NCBI RefSeq assembly: GCF_025398735.1
Contig: NZ_CP104694.1
Location: forward strand, 168,501-232,500
Source: Tahibacter amnicola
GTDB lineage: Bacteria; Pseudomonadota; Gammaproteobacteria; Xanthomonadales; Rhodanobacteraceae
DNA: 64,000 nucleotides
Direction of reading: 5' to 3'
The notes under the pieces are model-generated. The model made no database searches and was not told the origin of the DNA. It saw only the letters and a program-made list of their open reading frames with translations. Below, in pieces: positions 28,985 to 38,453 of this stretch (positions within the stretch are counted from its first letter, which is position 1; each line of letters opens with the position of its first letter). Made by a program: the position numbers and the translations under genes.

Positions 28985-29494
28985 ATGCCTCGACTGACAT
29001 TGACGAAAGATCAACGCGACGAACTCGACGCAGTTATGCGCAAGCGAAAGAGCAGTGCTGCGCTGGTTCGACGAGCGCGCTGCGTATTGCTTTGGGCGGA
29101 CGGCGAGCGACGAGTCGACATCCGCGACAAGTTGGCTTGCAATGACGGCTTTGTATCGCGCTGGATAGCGATGTATGAGTCGGACGGGATTGCGGGGTTG
29201 GTGTCATTTCACCCTGGCCGAACACCTCGACAACCGGTGGCCGAGCTTGATGCGCGAGTGTTGGATCGCACGCTCAAGCATCTGCCGCGCGATGGGTCCA
29301 CGCATTGGACGAGTCGCAAACTTGCCGCGGAGTTGAAGGATATTTCGTTCTCTACGGTGCAGCGCATCTGGCGCAAACACGGTGTGCGCCCTCATCGTCT
29401 GGATGTTCATATGGTATCGAACGATCCGGACTTTGAAGCCAAAGCGGCAGACGTGATCGGCTTGTATCTGAATCCACCGGCACACGCCGCCGTC
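28985..29494 (+). pseudogene. Truncated IS630-family transposase
   Basis: The fragment keeps the N-terminal helix-turn-helix part of an IS630 transposase (a WADGERRVDIRDKL segment and later S-x-x-T-V-Q-R-I-W-R-K-H-G-V-R-P-H). It is cut within the sequence just before the first DDE catalytic Asp, after YLNPPAHAAVV. At that point the IS66 terminal repeat begins; the frame runs on 75 bases into the IS66 by chance. The catalytic domain is missing and is not found on the other side of IS66. Confidence 0.85.
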
Positions 29495-29544
29495 GTAAGC
29501 GTTCGGCAAGACCACCTTCCGCCGCAATGCCGTACCGCAGAAGA

Positions 29545-31122
29545 TCACACCACCGGCTGCCACCGATGAGGCAGTAGCTCGGCGATACGGCTGTTGGGAT
29601 GGGTTGGCAGGCGGGTCAGCACATCCTTGAGGTAAGCGAACGGTTCGTGGCCGTTCTGCTTGGCGGTGGCGATGAGGCTCATGATGGCGGCGGCGCGTTC
29701 GCCGGCCATCTTGGATCCAGCGAACATCCAGTTCTTGCGACCGAGCGCTATGGGCCTGATCGAGCGCTCAACGGGGTTATTGTCGATCGGAAGTGTTCCG
29801 TCATCGACGTAGCGGATTAGCGCGGGCCAGCGTTTGCGGGTGTGCGCGAGCTCTTTGGCCAGGCCGCTGTTGGGCAAGGCAATGGCGGAGACCTCGCTGA
29901 TCCATTGCTGGAAGGCATCGAGGATGGGGCGTGCATGCTGCTGTCGAAGCGCTTGTCGCTCGGGTGGATCCAACCCCTTGGCCTGCGCTTCGATGCGGTA
30001 AAGCTCGGCGATGTAGCGCAGCGCGGGCTCGGCATGCGCGCTGGACTTCGCGGCATGCAACTCAAAGAACCGTCGACGGATATGCGCCCAGCAACCGACT
30101 TCGGTCACGGTATCGCCGAAGAGCGCCTTGTACCCGCTGTAGTCGTCCACGACGAGGTGACCGCGGAACGGGCCAAGGAAGCGCCGGGCGTTCTCGCCAC
30201 TGCGGCTCGTGCAGAAGTCGAAGATGGTGATCGGCGGACCGTGGGCCGAGGTGTAGGCAAACAAGTACGCACGAGCCGTCTTGCCAGCGCCTGGATCCAG
30301 CATGGCGAGCGGCGTTTCGTCTGCGTGGATCACACCCCGACCCAGCAGATCCGCTTTCATTGCCGCCACCAGTGGCATCAGCGCCACGCCGACGGCGCCC
30401 GACGTATCCGTCATGGTGGAGCGTGCCAGCTCGATGCCACTGCGTGCGTAGATCTGCTGCTGCCGGTAGAACGGCACATGGTCGGCATACTTGCCGACCA
30501 GCAAGTGCGCGATGAACGCCGGCGCGAACCGTCCGCGTTCAATGATGTTCGGCACACTGGGCGTGGCGGTCACGGTGTCGCACGCACGGCAGGCGTACTT
30601 CGGATAAACGTGCCGGCGAACGAAGAACTTCGCGGGTTCGCAGTCGAGTTGCTCGCTCACATCTTCGCCCATCGGCGTCAGCGTGCCGCCACAGGCCGCG
30701 CAGGCGCACGAAGCCGGTTCATGGCGGACTTCGACGCGGGGCAGATGCTCCGGTAATGGCAAACGCTTGGGCTGGCGAGGCGCCGACGATGGTGACGGCG
30801 AAGCCTTGAGTGTCTCCAGCTCCGCCTTGATCGCCGCGACATCTTCGTTAAACGCCTCTTCAAACAACAGACGCTGCGCCGGATCCAGTTGTTCGGAACG
30901 GCGGCCGAACAGTCGGCGATTCATCTCCGCCAGTTGCGACTCCAGCGTCTTGATGCGCGCTTCGCGATACGCACCAACCGTGGCCATCTCGATGATCTGA
31001 GCATCGCGCTGCGACAGCAGAGCATCTCGTGCGGCAATCTGAGTGTCGCGTTCTGCCAATGCCGCCAACGCCGCGCGCAATTGCGCTTGCAGATCGTCCG
31101 TGGCCGGCGTGTCGATGCTCAT
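29545..31122 (-). CDS. tnpC: IS66 family transposase TnpC
   Basis: A full-length 525-residue IS66 transposase: N-terminal leucine-rich coiled coil, a zinc-finger-like C-A-C-A-A-C-G-G-T-L region plus a C-R-A-C pair, and the DDE core with HADETPL, VVDDYSGY and the late D-N-N-P-V-E-R-S-I-R motif. It also has the C-terminal small domain (AYLKDVLTRLP). No frameshift is visible. It should be active if tnpA and tnpB are expressed. Confidence 0.95.
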   Translation of the reverse strand: MSIDTPATDDLQAQLRAALAALAERDTQIAARDALLSQRDAQIIEMATVGAYREARIKTLESQLAEMNRRLFGRRSEQLDPAQRLLFEEAFNEDVAAIKAELETLKASPSPSSAPRQPKRLPLPEHLPRVEVRHEPASCACAACGGTLTPMGEDVSEQLDCEPAKFFVRRHVYPKYACRACDTVTATPSVPNIIERGRFAPAFIAHLLVGKYADHVPFYRQQQIYARSGIELARSTMTDTSGAVGVALMPLVAAMKADLLGRGVIHADETPLAMLDPGAGKTARAYLFAYTSAHGPPITIFDFCTSRSGENARRFLGPFRGHLVVDDYSGYKALFGDTVTEVGCWAHIRRRFFELHAAKSSAHAEPALRYIAELYRIEAQAKGLDPPERQALRQQHARPILDAFQQWISEVSAIALPNSGLAKELAHTRKRWPALIRYVDDGTLPIDNNPVERSIRPIALGRKNWMFAGSKMAGERAAAIMSLIATAKQNGHEPFAYLKDVLTRLPTHPNSRIAELLPHRWQPVV

Positions 31123-31137
31123 CCGGTGATTGTAAAG

Positions 31138-31476
31138 TTATACCAGCGCGCCGACCAGCGGTCTGGCGCTTAATCGATGCCAATCAACGCCCGTGCATAA
31201 CCACGCGAACGATTGCGCATCGATCTCGCAAACGCGATCGGTACTGCGCGGCCAGACGAATCGCCCCTCTCTGAGTCGTCGCACGCACATCCACACGCCG
31301 CTGCCATCAGCGCACACGACCTTGATGCGCGTGCCACTGCGATTGCGAAAGACGTAGGCCCCGCCGGCGGCACCGTCGTGGCCAAACTGAATCGCGATCG
31401 TTGCCAGCAAGCGATCCATGCCACACCGAAGATCGACCGGCTCGATCGCGATCCACCAGGCCGTCGGGCTCAGCAT
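31138..31476 (-). CDS. tnpB: IS66 accessory protein TnpB
   Basis: A product of about 112 residues with the IS66 Orf2 signature: PVDLRCGMDRLL near the start and GGAYVFRNRSGTRIKVV, then a D-G-S-G-V-W region. The internal ATG at 31476 is preferred because it overlaps the tnpA stop (coupled translation) and gives the family's usual length. It is required together with TnpA for transposition of classic IS66 elements. Confidence 0.9.
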   Translation of the reverse strand: MLSPTAWWIAIEPVDLRCGMDRLLATIAIQFGHDGAAGGAYVFRNRSGTRIKVVCADGSGVWMCVRRLREGRFVWPRSTDRVCEIDAQSFAWLCTGVDWHRLSARPLVGALV

Positions 31477-31775
31477 GCCACGATCTCGCGCATCAGCGTG
31501 GCTAACCAATGCGTATCCGTCCCAACCGGCACCGAAATGCGCCACGCATCATGCTGCACCTGAATCGTCGCAGGCGAAACTTCGCCGACAACCCGGACTG
31601 GCACCAGCGCGCGACCAGGTACTTCGGTGCGATCACGCTTGAGCCGGTGGCTCCACTGTGCCAACGTCAGTGCGTTGACGCCGTGCTTCTGACTGTACTG
31701 CTTCTGCGTCAGGCCGCTTGATCTCCAGCCGTCAACGTGGCGCTGCCAGAACTGTTTCGTCTTTGCCGATTGCAT
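31470..31775 (-). CDS. tnpA: IS66 accessory protein TnpA
   Basis: A small protein of about 101 residues with the helix-turn-helix-like region SGLTQKQYSQKHGVNALTL and a following L-x-x-W motif, typical of IS66 Orf1. An upstream in-frame start at 31808 is possible, but ATG at 31775 (MQSAKTKQFW) fits family length. Its 3' end overlaps the start of tnpB by 7 bases. Confidence 0.88.
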   Translation of the reverse strand: MQSAKTKQFWQRHVDGWRSSGLTQKQYSQKHGVNALTLAQWSHRLKRDRTEVPGRALVPVRVVGEVSPATIQVQHDAWRISVPVGTDTHWLATLMREIVAC

Positions 31776-31960
31776 ACTCGTCGCTCCAGGAAATTGAGCG
31801 GCGAGCATTCCTCGGTGAATCTCGGCGGGGAAGGTGGCGGCGCCGGACGATTACGATCTTCTAGCAGGGGCGGGCAATTAGTTAAGCGGATTGACGGAAC
31901 ACCCACACTAGCAAAGAACAGCCACTCGATTCACATTACAGCGTCGTTTACGTTGAGCAC

Positions 31961-32698
31961 CTAGTCCGTCTTCCTTAGATTTCTGGAATGCTTCCTGCGC
32001 TCCGGATCCCAATTGAGTTTCGTATAAAAATAAGAATACCCGCCCGATTCGTCTGGCCTAAGCTCCGCAATTTTCACGAATCGCTTGCTAATCTCGACGA
32101 CCCGACCGCCATTCCTCGCCACGACCTCCCCTACGACTGCCGCACGCACTTGGCCGTCATGGTTGATCAGCACAACGTAACCAGCATCCTCAGGAATATG
32201 GTCAATGTCGATGCGAGTAACAAGGTTCGAATACGAGTAGCTGTCCAGGATCCCCGCTGCAACCTCGCAGACTTCGTTCTGATCTTCGCCGAATACGCTC
32301 ACGTAGTCATAACCCGGTGAGGAATCTGGAGATCGCATTCGGAGCGTTACCCTCCACGCTACTCCAGTCACGGCCTCACTCTCGCTGAAGGCGAACTTCA
32401 CATCAGCGCGAGCAAGCTTCTGAGTACAGAAGTTTCTACCGCTGGTCGGGGCGTCTTCCCAGTCTGACCTCCAAACTCGCTCATATGAAACAGTCGACGA
32501 CGATTTTGACCATTGCAGTTGATTGCCCTCCACACCGTAAATCTCACACTGCGCAAACCCGACCGGCACCTGAAATGTGAGCTCAGGACCGCCTACACGC
32601 TGTGAGTACCGCCCATCGTCCGCGATGCAATTCGAGATCCCAACAATGGGAAAAACCAACAATCCCGCGATCAATAGTGTTTCCGAACAAGCCATCAT
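31961..32698 (-). CDS. Candidate immunity protein for the Rhs tip, with PilP-like C-terminal segment
   Basis: The 245-residue product starts at ATG 32698, which overlaps the rhs stop codon (ATGA) and has GGGAGAG just upstream, so translation is coupled to rhs. A signal peptide (LLIAGLLVFPIVGISNCIA) sends it to the periplasm. Residues about 25-150 form an unrecognised domain containing several cysteines. Residues about 165-235 follow a PilP-like pattern: Y-V-V-L-I-N, G-x-V, V-G-E-V-V-A-R-N-G-G-R-V-V-E-I, then A-E-L. Position, overlap and export of both partners fit an immunity protein neutralising a secreted toxin; this is inference, with no recognised immunity family. It is intact although the adjacent rhs is disrupted. 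Confidence 0.7.
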   Translation of the reverse strand: MMACSETLLIAGLLVFPIVGISNCIADDGRYSQRVGGPELTFQVPVGFAQCEIYGVEGNQLQWSKSSSTVSYERVWRSDWEDAPTSGRNFCTQKLARADVKFAFSESEAVTGVAWRVTLRMRSPDSSPGYDYVSVFGEDQNEVCEVAAGILDSYSYSNLVTRIDIDHIPEDAGYVVLINHDGQVRAAVVGEVVARNGGRVVEISKRFVKIAELRPDESGGYSYFYTKLNWDPERRKHSRNLRKTD

Positions 32699-33824
32699 AG
32701 AAACTCTCCCATTGGCAGCGACGGGCGACATCGCTGGTCTTGTGATGCCTCTGGATCAACACTCTTCTTCCTGGCGGGGACGCCCAATCCCGTATCGACG
32801 TGCCCCCAATTGCACGAATGCGCCCACTCATGTATGGCCGACTCTCCGAGTCCGGTAGTAGGTTTATCCGTAGCTAAGTCATAGGCGGAAATATTGATCA
32901 CATCGTGCTCATATGGCTTGTCCGGATCCTTCTTGGGATCGGGGCAGTCGTAGTATCCAGGATATGGTGCCTTGCAATGAACCTTCACTTTGCCTGTTTT
33001 GCAACGCAACTCTACGCATTTCCTCAGAGAGTCTTCTTTAATACGGGCGGTACCGACAACGCAGCTATTGGCGATGTCCTTATCAAGATTTGCGTGCCAT
33101 GTGTCGCTACATTCAGGGCATTTTTGTTGAATACTGAATAGTCCGAGCGTATCGACAAGCGTCGAAGGACGCCCCCTAACGTAACTATACGTCGACACAC
33201 CATCTCTCAACCCAATCGGATCGCTCTCTACATACCGGCCAACCGTCGGGTCATAGTTACGGAAATAGTTGTAGTGCAGCCCACTTTCCGAATCAAACAC
33301 TTGACCAGGATAGCGGAGGGAGACCGACGTGCTTCCCTCCACCGGGGGATGTTCGCCGAATGCCGTGGTCAGAAAATCCCATCGCCATGTCTGTGCATTA
33401 GACGCGGCAGAGGCCGCCACTCGCGGTGTGCCAAGGTGATCTGTTTCCAAATAGTTAATCCCTGTCAAATCCAACTGGGCAACAGGAATCTCGTCGAGAT
33501 ACAGATATTCTACGGAAGACGGTGCTTCGCTGGTCCCACTTCGAAGCAACTGTCCGCCTGCTCCGTAGACATAGTGCATTTGGCCTGCGTACGTCGAATC
33601 CACCTTACCTACTCTTTCCCCGCGACCGTTGTAGACATATCCCACGTTTCGAGCTTCAGAGGTACTTGCGGCGGCCAGCCGACGAACTCGCCCAGCCGGC
33701 GGTGCCATTCGCTGCGAGGACCCCTCTTCCATACTCACGCCCTCTAAGCGGTTGCGCACATCGTACACGGCACTCAAACCGTCACCCCGACTTGTTGTGT
33801 TTCCATTGTCGTCATAGGTGCGGG
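32695..33824 (-). pseudogene. Rhs C-terminal fragment with metallopeptidase-like toxin tip (fragment 4 of 4)
   Basis: This piece contains the end of the Rhs core, closing at the Rhs-associated core motif D-P-I-G-L-R-D-G-x-S-T-Y-S-Y-V and D-T-L-G-L. A variable tip of about 140 residues follows. The tip is cysteine-rich (QQKCPEC, CKTGKVKVHC) and contains HEWAHSCNWGH at about 32800-32832, an exact HExxHxxxxxH pattern of zinc metallopeptidases. A TTG at 33777 could start the fragment alone, but the frame really continues from the upstream fragment across the IS3 element: joined at one CGGG copy it reads AVGGVSRTYDDNGNT. The stop overlaps the next gene's start. Confidence 0.88.
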
Positions 33825-33884
33825 TGTCTTGCCCCCAGTCCCCTTGGACCCGGCGTGCCTGGATTTGTGTGAGGCCGCCCCAGG

Positions 33885-34847
33885 TCAGGCGGCCAGCTTC
33901 AACGATGCATCATGAGCCAGCGCTTCGTCTAGCTTCTTTCGCGCCGCCTTCGCCCAACCTTGCCATTTCGGCAACACCACAGCTTGGTTCTGGGCGTATA
34001 CATCGTGTGGAGTCAGTTCATCTCCTCCGGCGGCAGGCATCAATGCCCAGTGTGGTCGGATTGTGTTGTAGCGGACGTGGAACTGGCTCAGCTTCTCCCG
34101 AGCATCTTGCGGTGAATCGTATAACTGCCAGTATACCTCTTCACGTTTTAGCGTTTGATGGAAACGTTCCAGCAACCCCAATTGCTGAGGCGTCCGGTAG
34201 CGCGTTCGTACGTGTGAGAACTGGCCTTTGATGTGCGACTGGAATCGCTTCGCCAGAAAACTACTCCCGTTGTCGGTAACCAGAAAGGGCGTCTGCTCCA
34301 GTTTGCCGTGAATGCGTTGCGCTTCCTCCATGGCAAGATCGATGGCGCGATTGATCTGGGGTGCCGAATAGCTCGATGTCAAATGCAGCGCCAGCAGGTA
34401 GCGGCTGTAATAGTCGATGACTGTCACGGCATACCACCAGCCGTGACCAGGTATGTGCAGGTAGGTCACATCGGCTTGCCACAACGCATTGGGACGCGTA
34501 GGCAACAGGTCGAACAGCTTTGCGCTCTGGTGCAGCTCTGCAGATGTCGCGCGACGCCGCTGCAGCAGTTTCTCCGCCTTGAACACCGCATAGACGAACT
34601 TCTTGCTGACAACCTCCCCAGCTCGACGCATGACGATCGCCAGACGCTTGTAACCCCACCACGGATAGCGGTGGGCGAACGCAAGAACCACCGCCTTGAG
34701 CCCCTCATCCAGTGGCCTGGGGGCCGGCCCCGGCCGCTTCTGCTCGGCAGCCGGCCGGTGATACCAACTCGACGCCGCGATACCCATGTGCGCAAGCACC
34801 TGCTTGAGCCGCAGCCCAGTGCCACTGCACCATGCCTCTTCGATCAT
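33885..34847 (-). CDS. IS3 family transposase OrfB
   Basis: A 320-residue integrase-core (rve) protein. It has an N-terminal HTH_21-like region (PWWGYKRLAIVM) and the DDE residues in WQADVTY, VTDNGSSF and the Glu of LERFHQTLKREEV. It lies 17 bases downstream of orfA in a different frame. The product catalyses strand transfer of the element. No disruption is visible. Confidence 0.93.
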   Translation of the reverse strand: MIEEAWCSGTGLRLKQVLAHMGIAASSWYHRPAAEQKRPGPAPRPLDEGLKAVVLAFAHRYPWWGYKRLAIVMRRAGEVVSKKFVYAVFKAEKLLQRRRATSAELHQSAKLFDLLPTRPNALWQADVTYLHIPGHGWWYAVTVIDYYSRYLLALHLTSSYSAPQINRAIDLAMEEAQRIHGKLEQTPFLVTDNGSSFLAKRFQSHIKGQFSHVRTRYRTPQQLGLLERFHQTLKREEVYWQLYDSPQDAREKLSQFHVRYNTIRPHWALMPAAGGDELTPHDVYAQNQAVVLPKWQGWAKAARKKLDEALAHDASLKLAA

Positions 34848-34864
34848 GGCCCGCTGCTCCGAGG

Positions 34865-35170
34865 TCAGAGCGACGGGCCCATGAGCTTTTTTAGAATGCG
34901 GTTGGCGAACGTCAACTCACCAATCACCTGCTCACGCGACTCAATCTCACGCTGCAACTTCTCCAGCTCCTTGCCCGCCCCCGGCTCCGTACCGCCCTTT
35001 CCCGACAGCCGCGCCTGGCCGCCCGAAATGAACTCATCCCGCCATCGGTACAGCGTCTGCTCGCTAATCCCATACCGCCGCGCCAGTTGCGTCGCCGGCT
35101 CCTCCTTGCGCAACAACGCCAGGACTATCTCTACGCGCTTCGCAGCAGCCAATTCGCTCTTCTTTCCCAT
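34865..35170 (-). CDS. IS3 family transposase OrfA (helix-turn-helix)
   Basis: A protein of about 101 residues with a helix-turn-helix (ATQLARRYGISEQTLYRW) and a C-terminal leucine-heptad helix (LEKLQREIESREQVIGEL). ATG at 35170 is preferred over 35197 because GAGGAAG lies just before it. It binds the terminal repeats and partners OrfB. Confidence 0.88.
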   Translation of the reverse strand: MGKKSELAAAKRVEIVLALLRKEEPATQLARRYGISEQTLYRWRDEFISGGQARLSGKGGTEPGAGKELEKLQREIESREQVIGELTFANRILKKLMGPSL

Positions 35171-35229
35171 GTCGTCTTCCTCGGTGATGGCTAACATTCC
35201 ATCGGGTCCAAGGATCCGGGGTCAAGACA

Positions 35230-38060
35230 CGGGACACACCGCCAACAGCTTGCAATCGATGAGTACCAGGAAGGTAGGTATAGCTCTGCGCTGGTTGCCC
35301 GACGAATTGCTTCGACACTCGGTCTCCGGTCTTGTTGTAGCCGTAGTCCTCGACCATTGCGCCAAAGCCGTCGGTGACCTTAGAAAGACGTGAATGTTTG
35401 TCGTACACGAATTTTCGATCAGGCGTCACTTGCGCTATCGCGTCGCTGGCCTCCTGGACATTCCCCATTGAGTCCAAAGAGAAATCAAGCACCAGTCCGC
35501 CGGGTCCCGAACTAACGATCTTGTCAATGGCGTAGTCCTGGTCGTACGTCTTGCTAAGCGTGCGGCCATTGCCAAACGTCAAGACGTGTGGCGGCCCAAA
35601 CGGATAGTAGGTAACCGAACTGACTACAGTGACCGGATTGCTGGTGGCAGTCGCCTTCCACGTCAAACCAACTGCTCGACCAGCTGCGTCTCGCGTGTAC
35701 GTGGCCACGCCCCCGCTCGGGTAAGTCATCGTCAGGACGCGATCAGACTTGGTGTACGTTCTTCCGATCGTCAGTGTACTGCTCGCGACCGCCTGGACCC
35801 TTTTGAGCACATTTCCGCGGCGGTCGTAGCAGTAGGTGGTCGTACCTGACTGATCCGTCATGCGCGTCAATCGGCCAATCGGGAAAGAAGCCAAACATCC
35901 TGTGACCGCATCCGGCTGGTCATAAACGTAGGTGACATTCAGCGAGCTGTTTGCATAGGAGATGCCAGTCAATCGGTTCAGTCGATCGTACGTAAAGTTC
36001 GTCGTAATGCCACGATTGTCGGTACGACGAATTCGGTTTCCGGCCTTGTCATAACCGTAAGATGAGTACCCCGTGTCCGGGCTATTGATCTCCACAAGTT
36101 TGTTGAGGCCGTCATAGACATACGTCGTTGTGAGAACGTCCGGGTCTGTCACTGAAGTCAGATTGTCGAGAACGTCGTATCCGTAGACCGACGTTGCATT
36201 CGACGTCTCCGGATCAGTTCCCGAGTAGTCCTGAACAGTCGTCACCAGCCTATTCAGCGGATCGTACGAACGAAAGGTCTGTGAGCCCAATCCATCGACG
36301 TACCGCACCAGGTTACCGTTGACGTCGTAACCATTCACTAACCCGTCGTTGAACACCTCGGAGTTGAATGTCGGGACATTCGACGCGTTCAAGCTCTTCT
36401 TGAGGCGATTTAACTGATCGAATTGGCGAGCCACTGTTCGCTTGAGGCTGTTGCCCGTGTCAAACGTATCCTCTCCTGTCCGATTCCCCGCGGCGTCCAG
36501 CGTGTAGTGGATACGCCCCCCTAGAATGTCCACAATGTCCGTCAGCCGGTAAGCCGTGTCATAGATATAGTCCAAGTACGCGCCATCCGGCTGGGTTACG
36601 CGTGTAATGTTGCCGGCCGCGTCATGACCAAAACTGGTGGTGGCGTCCAGGGAAGGCGAAATGAGACCAGTGGCGTGGTGGCGGACTGTGCGGGACTTTA
36701 GCCAGCCACGCTCGTTATACACGTAGTCTGTCAGCGTTCCGTTTCCGTCCTTCGAGCGGACAACGCGACCAGCCTTGTCGTATGCGACGAATTCCGTAGT
36801 ACGCCCCATGGCATCTGTCACCTTCCACAAGTCGCCCTTGCGGTGGCAAGGCCCTACCAGCATGCCGCAGTTGGTCTGGTCGGCAGTTCCGTAGTAGGTA
36901 TACGAAGTAACGTCATCCCCACCGGCCATACCGGCTTCGCTGGGATCGCGCGGACCGTTCACGGTCTTGCGTAGACCCACCAGAGGACAGGTGGAATTTG
37001 GCGCACTGGCGTCGGCCGCCGTACAGTAGGCATATGCCCAGCGCTGCACCTTCGCCGAATTCGCTGGCGCGGACGAACAATCGTAGTTTGTACCCGCGAG
37101 CGGATCTGTAGGGTCAATCTCGCATTTCGCCAATAGCCGGCCTGTTGAACCATCATAGGCCATACGAGTCAGCGATTTGCGTTGGTTAGCGGCGTTGTAC
37201 ACGCTCTTCTCAAGTGGAACCGGCAAAGTCGCATGCCATTGCGTCGTTGTCGTACGCATGGCTGGTGAGCCGGTCAGGTTTGGCGTGCTCTTGCAGCTAA
37301 AATACTCATTGTCGAACCCGAAACGGGATGCGTGCCGCGAACCTAGAAATGGCGTCGTACTTCGACAGGAACCAGTGGGACATTCGCCGGTGAATGTGGT
37401 AGCACTAAATGTTGTGCCAACCGGACATCCGTTGCTATCTGTCGATGATGTCGCTGCCTCTTTTCGCGACTCTTCCAACCCCCGGGCGTTCACCGTTCGA
37501 GTGACGGTCTTTCCGCGAAAATCAACACTGCCCACAGGGACCGCTGAACTGTCATAGATCAGCGCCTGAGCCGAGCCGCCAAGGCTACAAGACGTGCAGT
37601 TGTCGGCGCGCTCGGCGAGTAGCAATCGACCATCGCGAATCACTCCACGCATCGTCGTGGTAACACCACTAGGGGTTGTTATGGCTGTCGACGTAGCGGA
37701 CTGCCCGATCGTGTAGCTGAAACCGTAGTCCGCATAAGCACCGCTCAACCGGGACTTGGTCGCGAGCTTACGCACCTCGCCCTCATAGGCATAGGACTGG
37801 TTGTACTCGTAATAGGTGTGTTCCACACCGTTTCTCAGCACACGCTGCAGTAGCGCTTCCCGACTTTGCAGCGGTCGGGCATCGGGATAGTACTGATACG
37901 TAACGTTTCCGACACCAGGGTACGTGACCGCTTCCAACAGGCCGTTTGTAACGGTGTATTGGATTTGATTCCCGTCGGGAAGGCCGACCGATGCTACGTC
38001 ATGAGTCCAGGGCGACGTGTAGTTGAAGGTCAAGGTTCGCTGGTGGGAATCTTCAACAAT
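35230..38060 (-). pseudogene. Rhs YD-repeat core fragment (fragment 3 of 4)
   Basis: About 940 residues of continuous YD-repeat sequence: dozens of units of the type Y-D-x-x-G-R/N-L/V-x-x-x, such as YDRLNRLTGI, YDKAGNRIRR and YDKHSRLSKV. These build the Rhs cocoon that encloses the toxin. The fragment has no start codon of its own. A TTG at 38033 could serve, but the frame is already open to the IS3 boundary at 38061. Joined at one AAT copy to the upstream fragment it reads GRLAIVEDSHQRTLTF. At its 3' end the frame runs into the second IS3 element and on to 35064 by chance. Confidence 0.9.
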
Positions 38061-38147
38061 AGAGCTGGCTCCGCAATTTCGGACAGCAGCTTAAGTGGGA
38101 ATCTGCTCCAATGACGAGGCGCCGAGGCGCCCAGAAAGGAGCAATCG

Positions 38148-38453
38148 ATGAAACGTACCCGCCGGAAGCACTCGGCAGAGTTCAAAGCCAAGGTGGCGCT
38201 GGCGACCTTGAAGGGGGACCGGACGCTGCCCGAGTTGGCCAAGCGATTTGACGTCCACCCGAATCAGATCACGCAGTGGAAGGCGCAGCTGCTGGAGAAG
38301 GCCGCAGAGGCCTTTGGCGGCTCGCAGGAGCGAGAACCCACACCAACCGTGGATGTGAAGGCCCTGCAAGCCAAGATCGGCCAGCTGACGATGGAGAACG
38401 ATTTTTTGGCCGTCGCGCTCGGTCGTCTGGACGATGCGAGCGCCAAGCGATGA
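38148..38453 (+). CDS. IS3 family transposase OrfA
   Basis: A 101-residue helix-turn-helix protein (KRTRRKHSAEFKAKVALATL, LAKRFDVHPNQITQWK) with a C-terminal coiled coil. Near its 3' end, T-TTT-TTG at 38402-38408 is in the correct phase for a -1 ribosomal slip into the orfB frame. That would yield an OrfAB fusion transposase, as known for IS3 elements. Its stop overlaps the orfB ATG (ATGA). Confidence 0.93.
   Translation: MKRTRRKHSAEFKAKVALATLKGDRTLPELAKRFDVHPNQITQWKAQLLEKAAEAFGGSQEREPTPTVDVKALQAKIGQLTMENDFLAVALGRLDDASAKR

Larger units (their letters stand above)
29495..31854 (-). mobile_element. IS66-family insertion sequence (2360 bp)
   Basis: Imperfect terminal inverted repeats begin GTAAGCGTTCGGC at 29495 and GTAATCGTCCGGC on the opposite strand at 31854, both followed by a CCACCTTCC stretch; a GTAA start is typical of IS66. 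It contains the standard tnpA-tnpB-tnpC set on the minus strand. The 8-base flanks (CCGCCGTC left, GATCTTCT right) do not match, so no target duplication remains. Combined with the truncated IS630 on one side only, this points to a deletion or recombination next to the element. Confidence 0.9.
33825..35229 (-). mobile_element. IS3-family element (1405 bp) inserted in rhs, TSD CGGG
   Basis: Terminal inverted repeats start TGTCTTGCCCCC on the plus strand at 33825 and TGTCTTGACCCC on the minus strand at 35229; both continue to CCTTGGACCCG. The element is bounded by a perfect 4-base direct repeat CGGG (33821-33824 and 35230-35233). Both transposase reading frames are complete. The intact target duplication indicates a single, fairly recent insertion. 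Confidence 0.93.

Noticed and set aside
28985..29569. Complete IS630 transposase
   Set aside because: The last 25 codons are read from the IS66 terminal region and the DDE catalytic half is absent, so it is a remnant.
35064..35229. C-terminal 55 codons of the long rhs fragment
   Set aside because: They read antisense to the OrfA gene and through the terminal repeat of the IS3 element, so they are not part of Rhs.
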